DNA of 6,154 nt from Prevotellaceae bacterium (GCA_030536165.1 JAUNQM010000160.1:1-6154); one strand, 5' to 3'; positions 1 through 5,260 are shown, counted from the stretch's first letter. Numbers and translations: made by a program. The notes: generated by a model from the letters alone, not told the origin.

Positions 1-93
1 GACGGTAAAACCGTCTCACTTTTTAGTAACCGACGGTTTCAACCGTCGGAGAGGGAACTACATCAAATATCGACCTCGAAGGGGTCGCACCAC
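1..93 (+). repeat. Left arm of a symmetric three-hairpin array
   Basis: Non-coding. Three hairpins stand in a row: 1-15 (GACGGT, loop AAA, ACCGTC), 30-49 (CCGACGGT, loop TTCA, ACCGTCGG) and 71-87 (CGACC, loop TCGAAGG, GGTCG). The second is preceded by AGTAACC (25-31) and the third is followed by GCACC (87-91). The same three hairpins, with the same flanks, recur in reverse complement at 109-202. The arm starts at the window edge, so its true outer end is unknown. The arrangement is seen directly. Its identity as a mobile or transposase-dependent palindromic repeat is inference. It is given on the plus strand by convention, since hairpins read both ways. Confidence 0.8.
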
Positions 94-108
94 GCATAAT
101 AAACTTCA

Positions 109-202
109 GAGGTGCTGCCCCTTCGAGGCAGCATAACTGATTACCTTTTTCCCTACGGCTGAAGCCGTAGGTTACTATTTAATGTGACGGTTGCCACCGT
201 CA
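109..202 (-). repeat. Right arm of the symmetric three-hairpin array, inverted copy of the left arm
   Basis: This is the reverse-complement counterpart of positions 1-93, with the symmetry centre near 101. Hairpins: 113-133 (TGCTGCC, loop CCTTCGA, GGCAGCA), 152-171 (CCTACGGC, loop TGAA, GCCGTAGG) and 185-202 (TGACGGT, loop TGCC, ACCGTCA). Read on the minus strand the order is the same as in the left arm. The flank AGTAACC (170-176 reversed) and the core CCTCGAAGGGG (118-128 reversed) are identical to the left arm. Where the arms differ inside stems, both sides of the pair change: two pairs in the middle hairpin and two in the inner one. Loops of these two hairpins are unchanged between arms. 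Confidence 0.8.
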
Positions 203-223
203 TATTTCCTTCGCAGGAATATG
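201..223 (+). repeat. Hairpin outside the symmetric array
   Basis: CATATT and CCT (with one bulged T at 207) pair with AGGAATATG around a TCGC loop, giving nine base pairs. It overlaps the outer edge of the right arm by two bases. If the array is symmetric about position 101, its mirror partner would lie just off the left edge of the window, so it may be a fourth hairpin of the same unit. No coding potential and no T-tract next to it, so it is not a terminator candidate. Confidence 0.6.
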
Positions 224-281
224 TTTGATGTGTATTTTCTATGCAAAAACATGTCTCGTTTTTGATGTTTATTTTGAGCAC

Positions 282-303
282 GCTACCCAACGGGGTCGTA
301 CTA
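282..303 (+). repeat. Degenerate hairpin sharing the flank of the array's inner hairpin
   Basis: GCTACCC (282-288) pairs with GGGTCGT (293-299) around AACG, with one T/C mismatch and one G-T pair. The 12 bases from 292 (GGGGTCGTACTA) match 10 of 12 with 81-92 (GGGGTCGCACCA), the right stem and flank of the third left-arm hairpin. This suggests a further, more decayed member of the same repeat family. An A/T hairpin, CAAAAAC/GTTTTTG, also lies at 244-264. Confidence 0.5.
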
Positions 304-457
304 TAAAAAAAACTAATAACCGATTTGGGATTAATTGTTTTATTAGAGGAGTTCTTGGACTAGCCAAGCGGCAAAGCCGATTCTTGCGCTCCAGTAGGTG
401 CTCAGGCGCAAGCGGAGTTCAGGATGTCGAGCACGGGATGACGATGTGACGAGGGTG
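304..457. other. Gene-free, hairpin-rich stretch with repeat-like fragments
   Basis: No convincing reading frame on either strand. After an A/T-rich part it holds three consecutive inverted repeats: 354-368 (CTTGG/CCAAG), 369-379 (CGGC/GCCG) and 383-412 (CTTGCGC/GCGCAAG). CAAGCGG occurs at 365-371 and again at 409-415. Positions 416-426 (AGTTCAGGATG) are identical to 2387-2397, and GGATGACG follows at 436-443. This points to fragments of a dispersed intergenic repeat. Nothing indicates a promoter or structural RNA of known type. Confidence 0.5.
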
Positions 458-503
458 AAAAAAAAGCAACCGCTGGACATGGTCTGTGCATGCCCAGCGG
501 TTG
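458..503 (-). terminator. Rho-independent terminator of the 385-residue / 50-residue gene unit
   Basis: On the minus strand CAACCGCTGGGCATG pairs with CATGTCCAGCGGTTG (15 pairs, one of them G-U) around a seven-base loop. One C and a run of eight T (458-465 reversed) follow. The G-U pair would be an A/C mismatch if read on the plus strand, which supports minus orientation. It lies 30 bases beyond the stop of the small gene at 534. Confidence 0.9.
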
Positions 504-533
504 AGTGTGTACGTTATATGGTATTATCTTATA

Positions 534-686
534 TTACCATCCGAAATAATAATCTTGCTCTTCTTTTGCGTCGCCACTACCTGATGTTATTCCATCGTTA
601 TTAATGGTAACAGACATGTCCATAAGATGTGCGTCGCCTACAATTTCGATAATCTCAGATTTGAGCTGTATATAGTTCTTTTTCAT
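534..686 (-). CDS. Small protein of 50 residues, MKKxYI-type Bacteroidales family (function unknown)
   Basis: An ATG at 686 opens a clean frame of 50 codons ending in TAA at 534. The protein begins MKKNYIQLKSEIIEI, has LMDMSVTINNDG in the middle and a polar, acidic, glycine-rich C-terminal half ending YYFGW. It has no signal peptide and no membrane segment. The opening resembles a large set of short Bacteroidales proteins starting MKKxYIxP with an acidic or glycine-rich tail; I know of no established function. Here the usual proline is replaced by leucine. It starts 27 bases after the stop of the secreted-protein gene and ends just before a strong terminator, so it is probably co-transcribed with that gene. 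The intact frame exactly filling the space between gene and terminator, and the family-like N-terminus, are the main support. It could be a leader or precursor-type peptide, but no processing enzyme is nearby. Confidence 0.75.
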   Translation of the reverse strand: MKKNYIQLKSEIIEIVGDAHLMDMSVTINNDGITSGSGDAKEEQDYYFGW

Positions 687-713
687 AATGCGTTAACTGT
701 TTAGATTATTTGT

Positions 714-1871
714 TTACTTAAAGATATACTTAACACCATTTTTGATGAATACGCCGTTTGTAGGCTGTGCCACCTTCTCGCCGCGAGCGTTGAACCACTG
801 ACCTTCAGCAGTTACCTTCTCTATCACGTCAGAGATAGCTGTAGGCTCGCCGAAGTCAACTGTGAATTCGTACTTGCCTTCTGCAGGAGCATCTGCTGCT
901 ACAAACAGTGTTGGGTCGATGTAGGCACGGTTCTTACCGATAGTAACGCCTGTGTCGGCAGCACTTCTGACGAGCTTGTTGCCAGATACAATGTACTTGT
1001 TTGTAGTAACATTGATTGGATCATCACTGAGGTTACCTATGATACCATTGTTAGGAATTGCTGTTGAAGCAGCACTACGTGTGTCGTAAGTAGGAAGTAT
1101 TTCTTCACCTGTTGCCATGAATACATAGCCCTTGCCTGCTTCAGCATTATCAACAGATGTGAATGTAATACGACTCATCATGTTACCATCCATTTCTATA
1201 GATTTGATGGTGTAGAGGGTAGCTCCTTCAATCTTTCTTGTAGCGTATGGCAAACAGATTGTACCAACTTGACCGTTAGTTAAACCTTTGCGCTCAAATG
1301 GCTTTGACAGGGTTACATAAACATATGCGTCTGGGTAAGTGTTTGGTGTGCCAGCTTTGGCTGCACTATAGTCGTTTTTATATGTCTCGTCTCCAACTCC
1401 ATAAGAACTCCATCCTACTGATTCTTCGTTTCCACAGAAGAGATATATTTCGGTGTAAAGATCAAGGTTGTCGTCTCCTGTTGGCTGGTTCTGTGCAGAA
1501 ATAAAAGGTGTGTCGTCCTTAGCGTCTTTGTTGCCTCCATTGCCTAATGTTAGCACTGTTGTAGGGTCTGGTGCTACTGTAACATCTTGTTTGGCAGTAG
1601 TTGCCTGAATTTTATCAATCACATATCCTGGACAAGGGAATACGCGCATTCGGCCATATCCACTGCTTACTGCACAGGTAAATGTGGTTACTTCGTTATT
1701 AAACTCCCATGGTCCGTCATATTCTGCATGTCCGATGTCTTGCGGTGCAGTCATATAGGCCTTTCCTTCTCCCAAAACAGTTGTGCTAATTTTGAAATTA
1801 CGATAATAAGTGTCGGCATTAGCATTCAAAGCAAACGCTGCTGCGAATAAAAATAAGAATAAGTGTTTCAT
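714..1871 (-). CDS. Secreted 385-residue protein with C-terminal GxxIKxGxKYxxK tail
   Basis: Starts at ATG 1871. Residues 1-19 are a clear signal peptide (MKHLFLFLFAAAFALNANA, cut before D20). Residues 20-90 look like a beta-rich N-terminal domain (YYRNFKI, GEGKAYM, PGYVIDKI). Residues about 200-325 match the region common in Bacteroidales surface proteins, with GTICLPYA (203-210), AGKGYVF (245-251), NNGIIGNL (274-281) and GKNRAYID (312-319). The end, WFNARGEKVAQPTNGVFIKNGVKYIFK in pattern (residues 359-385), resembles the short C-terminal tail often seen on such proteins and related in form to Por/type IX secretion tails. Export to the periplasm is well supported. Surface display through a tail-recognising system is inference. 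No enzyme motif or lipobox is visible. A -7 box sits upstream at 1938-1947, and the 50-residue gene follows 27 bases downstream. The product is best called a hypothetical secreted protein. Confidence 0.9.
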   Translation of the reverse strand: MKHLFLFLFAAAFALNANADTYYRNFKISTTVLGEGKAYMTAPQDIGHAEYDGPWEFNNEVTTFTCAVSSGYGRMRVFPCPGYVIDKIQATTAKQDVTVAPDPTTVLTLGNGGNKDAKDDTPFISAQNQPTGDDNLDLYTEIYLFCGNEESVGWSSYGVGDETYKNDYSAAKAGTPNTYPDAYVYVTLSKPFERKGLTNGQVGTICLPYATRKIEGATLYTIKSIEMDGNMMSRITFTSVDNAEAGKGYVFMATGEEILPTYDTRSAASTAIPNNGIIGNLSDDPINVTTNKYIVSGNKLVRSAADTGVTIGKNRAYIDPTLFVAADAPAEGKYEFTVDFGEPTAISDVIEKVTAEGQWFNARGEKVAQPTNGVFIKNGVKYIFK

Positions 1872-1937
1872 GTTGTTTGTTTTTTGTTAATAGTATTAGT
1901 TAATAATAAATATGTGATAATTCATTTGAAAGGTGGT

Positions 1938-1947
1938 TGCAAAGTTA
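1938..1947 (-). promoter_or_regulatory. Bacteroidetes-type -7 promoter element for the 385-residue gene
   Basis: On the minus strand it reads TAACTTTGCA, matching the TAnnTTTG consensus of the Bacteroidetes primary sigma factor. The box lies 66 bases upstream of the ATG at 1871, leaving a leader of about 60 bases that is A/T-rich. No good TTTG -33 element is found at the usual 19-base spacing, so the promoter may be weak or activator-dependent. The identical 10-mer occurs upstream of the DUF4294 gene. Confidence 0.6.
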
Positions 1948-2022
1948 GTGCGTTTGCAGAAGTTCGCATGTAAGAATTGAACCAAAGAATGTAAAAAATG
2001 TGCGTTAATATGATATAGAGAT

Positions 2023-2057
2023 AAAAAAAATCGCCAAAAGGTAGGACTTTTTTGACG
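2023..2057 (-). terminator. Candidate weak terminator in the gap after the DUF4105 gene
   Basis: On the minus strand CGTCAAAA pairs with TTTTGGCG (eight pairs, one G-U) around a ten-base loop. An A and eight T (2023-2030 reversed) follow. The stem is only half G/C. It lies about 350 bases beyond the DUF4105 stop and upstream of the next promoter, so it could end read-through from the operon. It could also be a chance A/T-rich hairpin. Confidence 0.4.
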
Positions 2058-2076
2058 AAAATGCTCATATTTGCAT

Positions 2077-2106
2077 CGCGTACGGGCGCACGCGCGCGTA
2101 TATATA
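2077..2106. repeat. Alternating purine/pyrimidine tract (CG-rich then TA-rich)
   Basis: From 2086 to 2106 every base alternates purine and pyrimidine for 21 bases: a GC/CA/CG part passes directly into TATATATA. A shorter alternating piece (CGCGTACG, 2077-2084) precedes it, separated by a GGG run. Such tracts can adopt left-handed DNA under supercoiling and slip during replication. No gene overlaps it. Confidence 0.6.
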
Positions 2107-2110
2107 ATAA

Positions 2111-2165
2111 GGTGTTAGGGTGAGGGGTGCGTTGTGGGTTCTAGGTTCTGTGGAAATTTAGTGGG
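2111..2165 (+). other. G-rich, C-poor strand next to the alternating tract
   Basis: Only two or three C occur in about 55 bases, while G runs stand at 2118-2120, 2124-2127, 2136-2138 and 2163-2165. Three runs fall within 21 bases, and the fourth is 24 bases further on, so a compact three-tetrad quadruplex is doubtful, but a two-tetrad form is possible. No reading frame here is credible. It looks like part of a repeat-derived intergenic mosaic. Confidence 0.4.
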
Positions 2166-2236
2166 ATTTGCGATATATTTTTCCCTCGAACAATTGCCCT
2201 TTTTCAATGTCTTTATCCTCTTACGAGGTAAGCATC

Positions 2237-2293
2237 TTTGAAATGCTACATTCTTGTAAGAAACTTGTTTCCACAAGCCTGTGGCATTTCAAA
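2237..2293 (-). repeat. 57-base structured element: long stem enclosing two small hairpins
   Basis: TTTGAAATGC (2237-2246) is the perfect inverted repeat of GCATTTCAAA (2284-2293). The stem continues inward through TACA/TGTG (2247-2250 with 2280-2283, one G-T pair) to 14 pairs. The enclosed part folds into two hairpins: TTCT/AGAA (2251-2262, loop TGTA) and CTTGT/ACAAG (2264-2277, loop TTCC). The result is a three-way junction. It is not a tRNA: too short, with no T-arm or acceptor signature. It could be a small RNA, a miniature transposable element remnant or a dispersed Bacteroidales repeat. The strand is not determined by the sequence; minus is chosen because all genes here run that way. 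A separate hairpin TGCATC/GATGCA follows at 2300-2314. Confidence 0.55.
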
Positions 2294-2355
2294 CCTGCAT
2301 GCATCTATGATGCAATAAAGTCATTGAAAAGATTATCGAACAATTTAACGAACAA

Positions 2356-2400
2356 CATCGTCTGTAACGATGGAGATCCTGAATCAAGTTCAGGATGACG
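2356..2400 (-). repeat. Dispersed intergenic hairpin repeat after the DUF4105 gene
   Basis: Two adjacent inverted repeats: CATCGT/ACGATG (2356-2372, loop CTGTA) and ATCCTGAA/TTCAGGAT (2376-2396, loop TCAAG). On the minus strand it begins CGTCATCCTGAACTTG, a form I recognise as a common bacterial intergenic repeat. Eleven bases (2387-2397) recur identically at 416-426. It lies eight bases beyond the DUF4105 stop. No T-tract follows, so it could protect or process the 3' end rather than terminate by itself. Confidence 0.5.
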
Positions 2401-2408
2401 GTTGGGTG

Positions 2409-3566
2409 TTATGAATGGCGATGGCGTATGTGGATTCCTACGTATGATGCTATCAATGCAAATGCGAAGATAACGAATGGCGTAGTGGTGAGCTGGTGAG
2501 GCGAGAACAGCATTGCTGCTGCCCAGATGAGGATGATGCCTGCGTATGGTAGTGCCCAATGCTTGCGCCACCTCCATAAGATGAGAGGCAGTGGGTTGCA
2601 TGGCACAATGAGCCAGCTCCACTCAGTGCAGCATAGGGTGGAGAAGAAGATTAGATATACGTTGACGATGCCTATGAGTGTCTGCACGGTAAGCAACACG
2701 TAGTCCATGTAACCCTTACGCAGGAGAAGGCATACAAGAGTGAGAAGGAGCAGTGCCAATGCTACCATTGTTGGCGTAATGGTTGATGGCTTGTCGTTGA
2801 TGTTTACCACAGACAGCGTCTTTGGCTTGTCGCTGACGAGTGGTTTGCCTTGAAGCTTGGCATGGGTGAGGACATAAACGAGGTCAATGGGCATTATTAC
2901 CTTGTCTTCAAGTGAGCAGTCTTCATCATTGATGCTTCCGTTGCATATAATGTTCATGAAGAGCCATGACCACGGACTTGTTTCCATCTGAATGCGTGTG
3001 AGTTCGCGCCGTGTCATGGTCGTGAACTTCTCAGGCCACGGACCGTATTCGAGTTGGAGGGTGTCGAGTCCTTCTTTCAGAAGCATAAGGGTGCTGTGTG
3101 CGCATCCGCGTATGATGTAGTCGTAAGGTAAGTTGGCACCTTGCATGAAGTATGAGTCGAGTACGCGCCATAGGTTGCGCTTGCCTTCAATAGGAATATT
3201 GAGTGGGTATTCTGTAACGCCGCGACCGTCTTCTTTATAGAGCTTTATGTATTCTTGAGTTGGTACGGCAAACATTCCCATCTTTAGATTGCCAGCAAGG
3301 AAAGAGAGAATTTTCTGCTTTGCATCTTCTGATTCGTAGGAATAGACATAGTCGAGCTTTTGCGAAGGGCACTGCATCCTTATGGCGCAATGGCCTACGC
3401 GCGAGTAAAGCACATCGCCTGGGGACGCAATGAGTAGAGAGGTGGAGATGAAACTCTCATCGGTTATGGTGTCGGGGTCTATGGACTGTATGCTGTCATC
3501 GGCTGTGGCAGATGTGCTAATCTGCAGCAAGGATACGAAAATGATGATGCGGAGAAGTAGATTCAT
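2409..3566 (-). CDS. DUF4105 family protein, exported N-terminal domain with C-terminal membrane segments
   Basis: With the ATG at 3566 the protein has 385 residues. Residues 1-22 form a signal peptide or membrane anchor (MNLLLRIIIFVSLLQISTSATA). Residues about 40-235 match DUF4105: SPGDVLYSRVGHCAIR (48-63), a FLAGNLKMGMF stretch (89-99), DGRGVTEYPLN (113-123) and YDYIIRGCAHS (148-158). His59 followed by Cys155 fits the His-before-Cys order of permuted papain-like domains, so a cysteine hydrolase or acyl-transfer role is possible but unproven. About five hydrophobic segments fill residues 264-380, including the CNPLPLILW signature (323-331). A GTG at 3587 would add seven residues and start one base after the transporter stop. 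I prefer the ATG because it begins at the signal peptide and has an A/T-rich leader typical of this phylum. It is probably the last gene of the DUF4294-transporter operon. Confidence 0.9.
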   Translation of the reverse strand: MNLLLRIIIFVSLLQISTSATADDSIQSIDPDTITDESFISTSLLIASPGDVLYSRVGHCAIRMQCPSQKLDYVYSYESEDAKQKILSFLAGNLKMGMFAVPTQEYIKLYKEDGRGVTEYPLNIPIEGKRNLWRVLDSYFMQGANLPYDYIIRGCAHSTLMLLKEGLDTLQLEYGPWPEKFTTMTRRELTRIQMETSPWSWLFMNIICNGSINDEDCSLEDKVIMPIDLVYVLTHAKLQGKPLVSDKPKTLSVVNINDKPSTITPTMVALALLLLTLVCLLLRKGYMDYVLLTVQTLIGIVNVYLIFFSTLCCTEWSWLIVPCNPLPLILWRWRKHWALPYAGIILIWAAAMLFSPHQLTTTPFVIFAFALIASYVGIHIRHRHS

Positions 3567-3588
3567 ATTTAATTTACTATTTGACACT

Positions 3589-4551
3589 TTACAACTTATA
3601 ATTTGCTTTCCTGTCGCGCCAGAGTTCCCAACTGTTGACGAGGTTTTGCCAGAGGATGTAGCAACCTGGACCTACCGATGATGCCGGATTGACGTAGGTA
3701 AATGCTACCCATATCTCGAACGATGTGTTCTTCTGACCTAATGCTTGTTCGGCTGTTATGTGGCCGTTCTTGTGTTCGCCGATGAGTTTTCCTACCTTGA
3801 ACTGTAGCAGGCATACGATGAGCGCTGAGAGGGCAATCATAAGCAGAAGCATCAATGATGCTCCGCAGTTGAAGATGTTTTTCACGGTTGTGCCCATGAC
3901 AAGTATGAGCGACCATGCCCAGATGTAGAAGCCGAGGTCAGGGTGAGCCACAACCCATGCTTGCATCCGCGGAAGGTAGCGGCGCGTGAGCCATGCTAAG
4001 AGTAGTGGAAGTACGAGCACGATCAACACCTTATATAATATAATAAGGAATGCCTGGAAGAAAGTGAGGTTGGCATGTGGCTCAATTATTGGCAGGAAGA
4101 ATGGAATCTCGATTGCTGCCACGAAGTTTGAGAGGAGAGTGAACGCCGTCATGCTTGCAAGGTTGCCTCCGAGTTTGGCTGTCACTACCGCCGATGCCGT
4201 GGCTGTAGGACCGATGATGCACATGAGTGTTGCCTCCCAGAACACTTTGTCGTTAGGATTGTCAACGAGGTAGAGGATGATACCTACGGGTATGATGGTG
4301 AAAATGGTCTGGATGACCACGACCCATACGTGCCATGCCTCGAAGCGCATCTTGTGGAAATCGACTTTGCAGAAGGTGACGTAGAGCACAAGAAACAGGA
4401 ACCACGGCAGCGACTCGTTGACGATAGGCTCGATACAATCGCCGAACTCGTCGAGTGCAGGTGTGTAGCGCCCGATAAGATAGAGAATTGTGCCCGTAGC
4501 CATTGCCAAAGGGAGCGCGAGGTCTTTTATGGTATCGAGGAGTCTGTGCAT
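3589..4551 (-). CDS. BASS (bile acid:sodium symporter) superfamily-like transporter
   Basis: A 320-residue inner-membrane protein with about nine or ten hydrophobic segments, a usual length for this superfamily. GPTATASAVVTAKLGGN (114-130) followed by SMTAFTLLSNF (133-143) fits the conserved core crossover region. ALGQKNTSFEIW (260-271) and YVNPASSVGPG (276-286) fit the second conserved region near the C-terminus. Family members carry organic anions such as bile acids, pantoate or keto acids, often with sodium; the substrate here cannot be read from sequence. It starts at ATG 4551, 56 bases after the DUF4294 stop, with a small inverted repeat CTAGAT/ATCTAG (4559-4580) in the gap and no Shine-Dalgarno. 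The stop lies 22 bases before the DUF4105 ATG, supporting one transcript. The last residues (NYKL) are coded by an A/T-rich stretch unlike the rest of the gene. Confidence 0.88.
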   Translation of the reverse strand: MHRLLDTIKDLALPLAMATGTILYLIGRYTPALDEFGDCIEPIVNESLPWFLFLVLYVTFCKVDFHKMRFEAWHVWVVVIQTIFTIIPVGIILYLVDNPNDKVFWEATLMCIIGPTATASAVVTAKLGGNLASMTAFTLLSNFVAAIEIPFFLPIIEPHANLTFFQAFLIILYKVLIVLVLPLLLAWLTRRYLPRMQAWVVAHPDLGFYIWAWSLILVMGTTVKNIFNCGASLMLLLMIALSALIVCLLQFKVGKLIGEHKNGHITAEQALGQKNTSFEIWVAFTYVNPASSVGPGCYILWQNLVNSWELWRDRKANYKL

Positions 4552-4607
4552 TTGTGTTCTAGATATTTTAGCAAATCTAGCTATTATGGCGGTTCTTGTT
4601 TTCTATA

Positions 4608-5243
4608 TTAAAGCTGCCCTGCTTCTACGAGGAGCACTATGCGTTCGGTCTGACGGTCTTCTTCGTCGTTGGGGTCGAACTGCTTCTTCAGACTTGCGCC
4701 GAACAATCCTGCAAACGCTTGCCAGAAGGTAGCGCGGACAGGGCCGAGAAAGGCTTTGATGATGTCGTACGACGTTGAGTTACATTCGCGGTAGATGAGC
4801 TTGATGAGAATCTTGCCCTGCGTGTAGGTGAGTTTCTTTATACGTGGGGTGTATTCTTTCTTTACACTTTTCTCCACATACTTGAGATGTTCGTCGCGCG
4901 CTTTCTTGTCGGGGAGCGTCTGTATGTATTCGTATGTCTCGATGATGGCGGCCTTTGCCTCTTTAGCCAGTGGGAGCACGCGCTTCACGTTATACACCAT
5001 GCGGTCGTACTTCTGTTTTGCCTTCGGAGATGAGAATGTCTGCTTTGGGAAAACATAGACGTTGTTCATCTGCATGTATTGTATACTGTCACCGCCTTCG
5101 AGTACTTTACCAACATGGACGAGTGGCACGAACGTAGGGTTGTCCATATCGACGGGCTTGTCCTCAGGATGCACGACACCCTGTGCGCTTGCAGAGATTG
5201 CAAGCGTGCATAAGATGAGATATAGGAGAACACTACGTTTCAT
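4608..5243 (-). CDS. Secreted DUF4294 family protein
   Basis: With the ATG at 5243 the protein has 211 residues. Residues 1-20 are a signal peptide (MKRSVLLYLILCTLAISASA, cut before Q21). DUF4294 covers about 60-190: VYVFPKQTF (62-70), a charged helical region with YNVKRVLPLAKEAKAAI (84-100), then LIYRECNSTSYDIIKAFLG (149-167), RATFWQAFAGLFGASLK (170-186) and FDP (189-191). The family is conserved in Bacteroidetes and has no established function; a periplasmic location follows from the signal peptide. A TTG at 5255 would extend the frame by four residues but lies inside the -7 promoter box, so it is rejected. The gene is the first of a probable operon with the transporter and DUF4105 genes. 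Confidence 0.9.
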   Translation of the reverse strand: MKRSVLLYLILCTLAISASAQGVVHPEDKPVDMDNPTFVPLVHVGKVLEGGDSIQYMQMNNVYVFPKQTFSSPKAKQKYDRMVYNVKRVLPLAKEAKAAIIETYEYIQTLPDKKARDEHLKYVEKSVKKEYTPRIKKLTYTQGKILIKLIYRECNSTSYDIIKAFLGPVRATFWQAFAGLFGASLKKQFDPNDEEDRQTERIVLLVEAGQL

Positions 5244-5250
5244 TTGCGGA

Positions 5251-5260
5251 TGCAAAGTTA
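5251..5260 (-). promoter_or_regulatory. Bacteroidetes-type -7 box very close to the DUF4294 start
   Basis: The minus strand reads TAACTTTGCA, the same 10-mer as at 1938-1947. The TTTG ends only nine bases before the ATG at 5243. A start site at the usual distance would leave a leader of roughly zero to five bases, so the mRNA could be leaderless or nearly so. No TTTG -33 element is seen at the expected spacing, so a chance match with transcription from further upstream remains possible. Confidence 0.5.

Noticed and set aside
1..223. CRISPR array
   Set aside because: The repeats are unequal hairpins in mirror order, not direct repeats of constant length with spacers, and no cas gene is present.
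225..604. Plus-strand open frames of 74 and 68 codons in the left region
   Set aside because: They run through hairpin repeats and across the terminator and antisense to the 50-residue gene; composition is arginine- and cysteine-rich with no domain, as expected of chance frames in repeats.
2237..2293. tRNA-like cloverleaf
   Set aside because: It is only 57 bases with two inner hairpins, lacks a T-arm signature, and has no plausible anticodon loop.
2168..2398. Plus-strand frame of 76 codons in the intergenic gap
   Set aside because: It reads straight through the three-way-junction element and the hairpin repeat, and its end (GDPESSSG) is the translation of that repeat. No leader or promoter is visible.
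2305..2622. Minus-strand frame of 105 codons overlapping the DUF4105 end
   Set aside because: It is an alternate-frame shadow over a well-supported gene and ends in the intergenic repeat.
3567..3587. GTG start at 3587 for the DUF4105 gene
   Set aside because: It would place seven polar residues before a normal signal peptide; the ATG at 3566 begins directly at the signal peptide.
5244..5255. TTG start at 5255 for the DUF4294 gene
   Set aside because: The codon lies within the -7 promoter box, and the ATG at 5243 opens a normal signal peptide.
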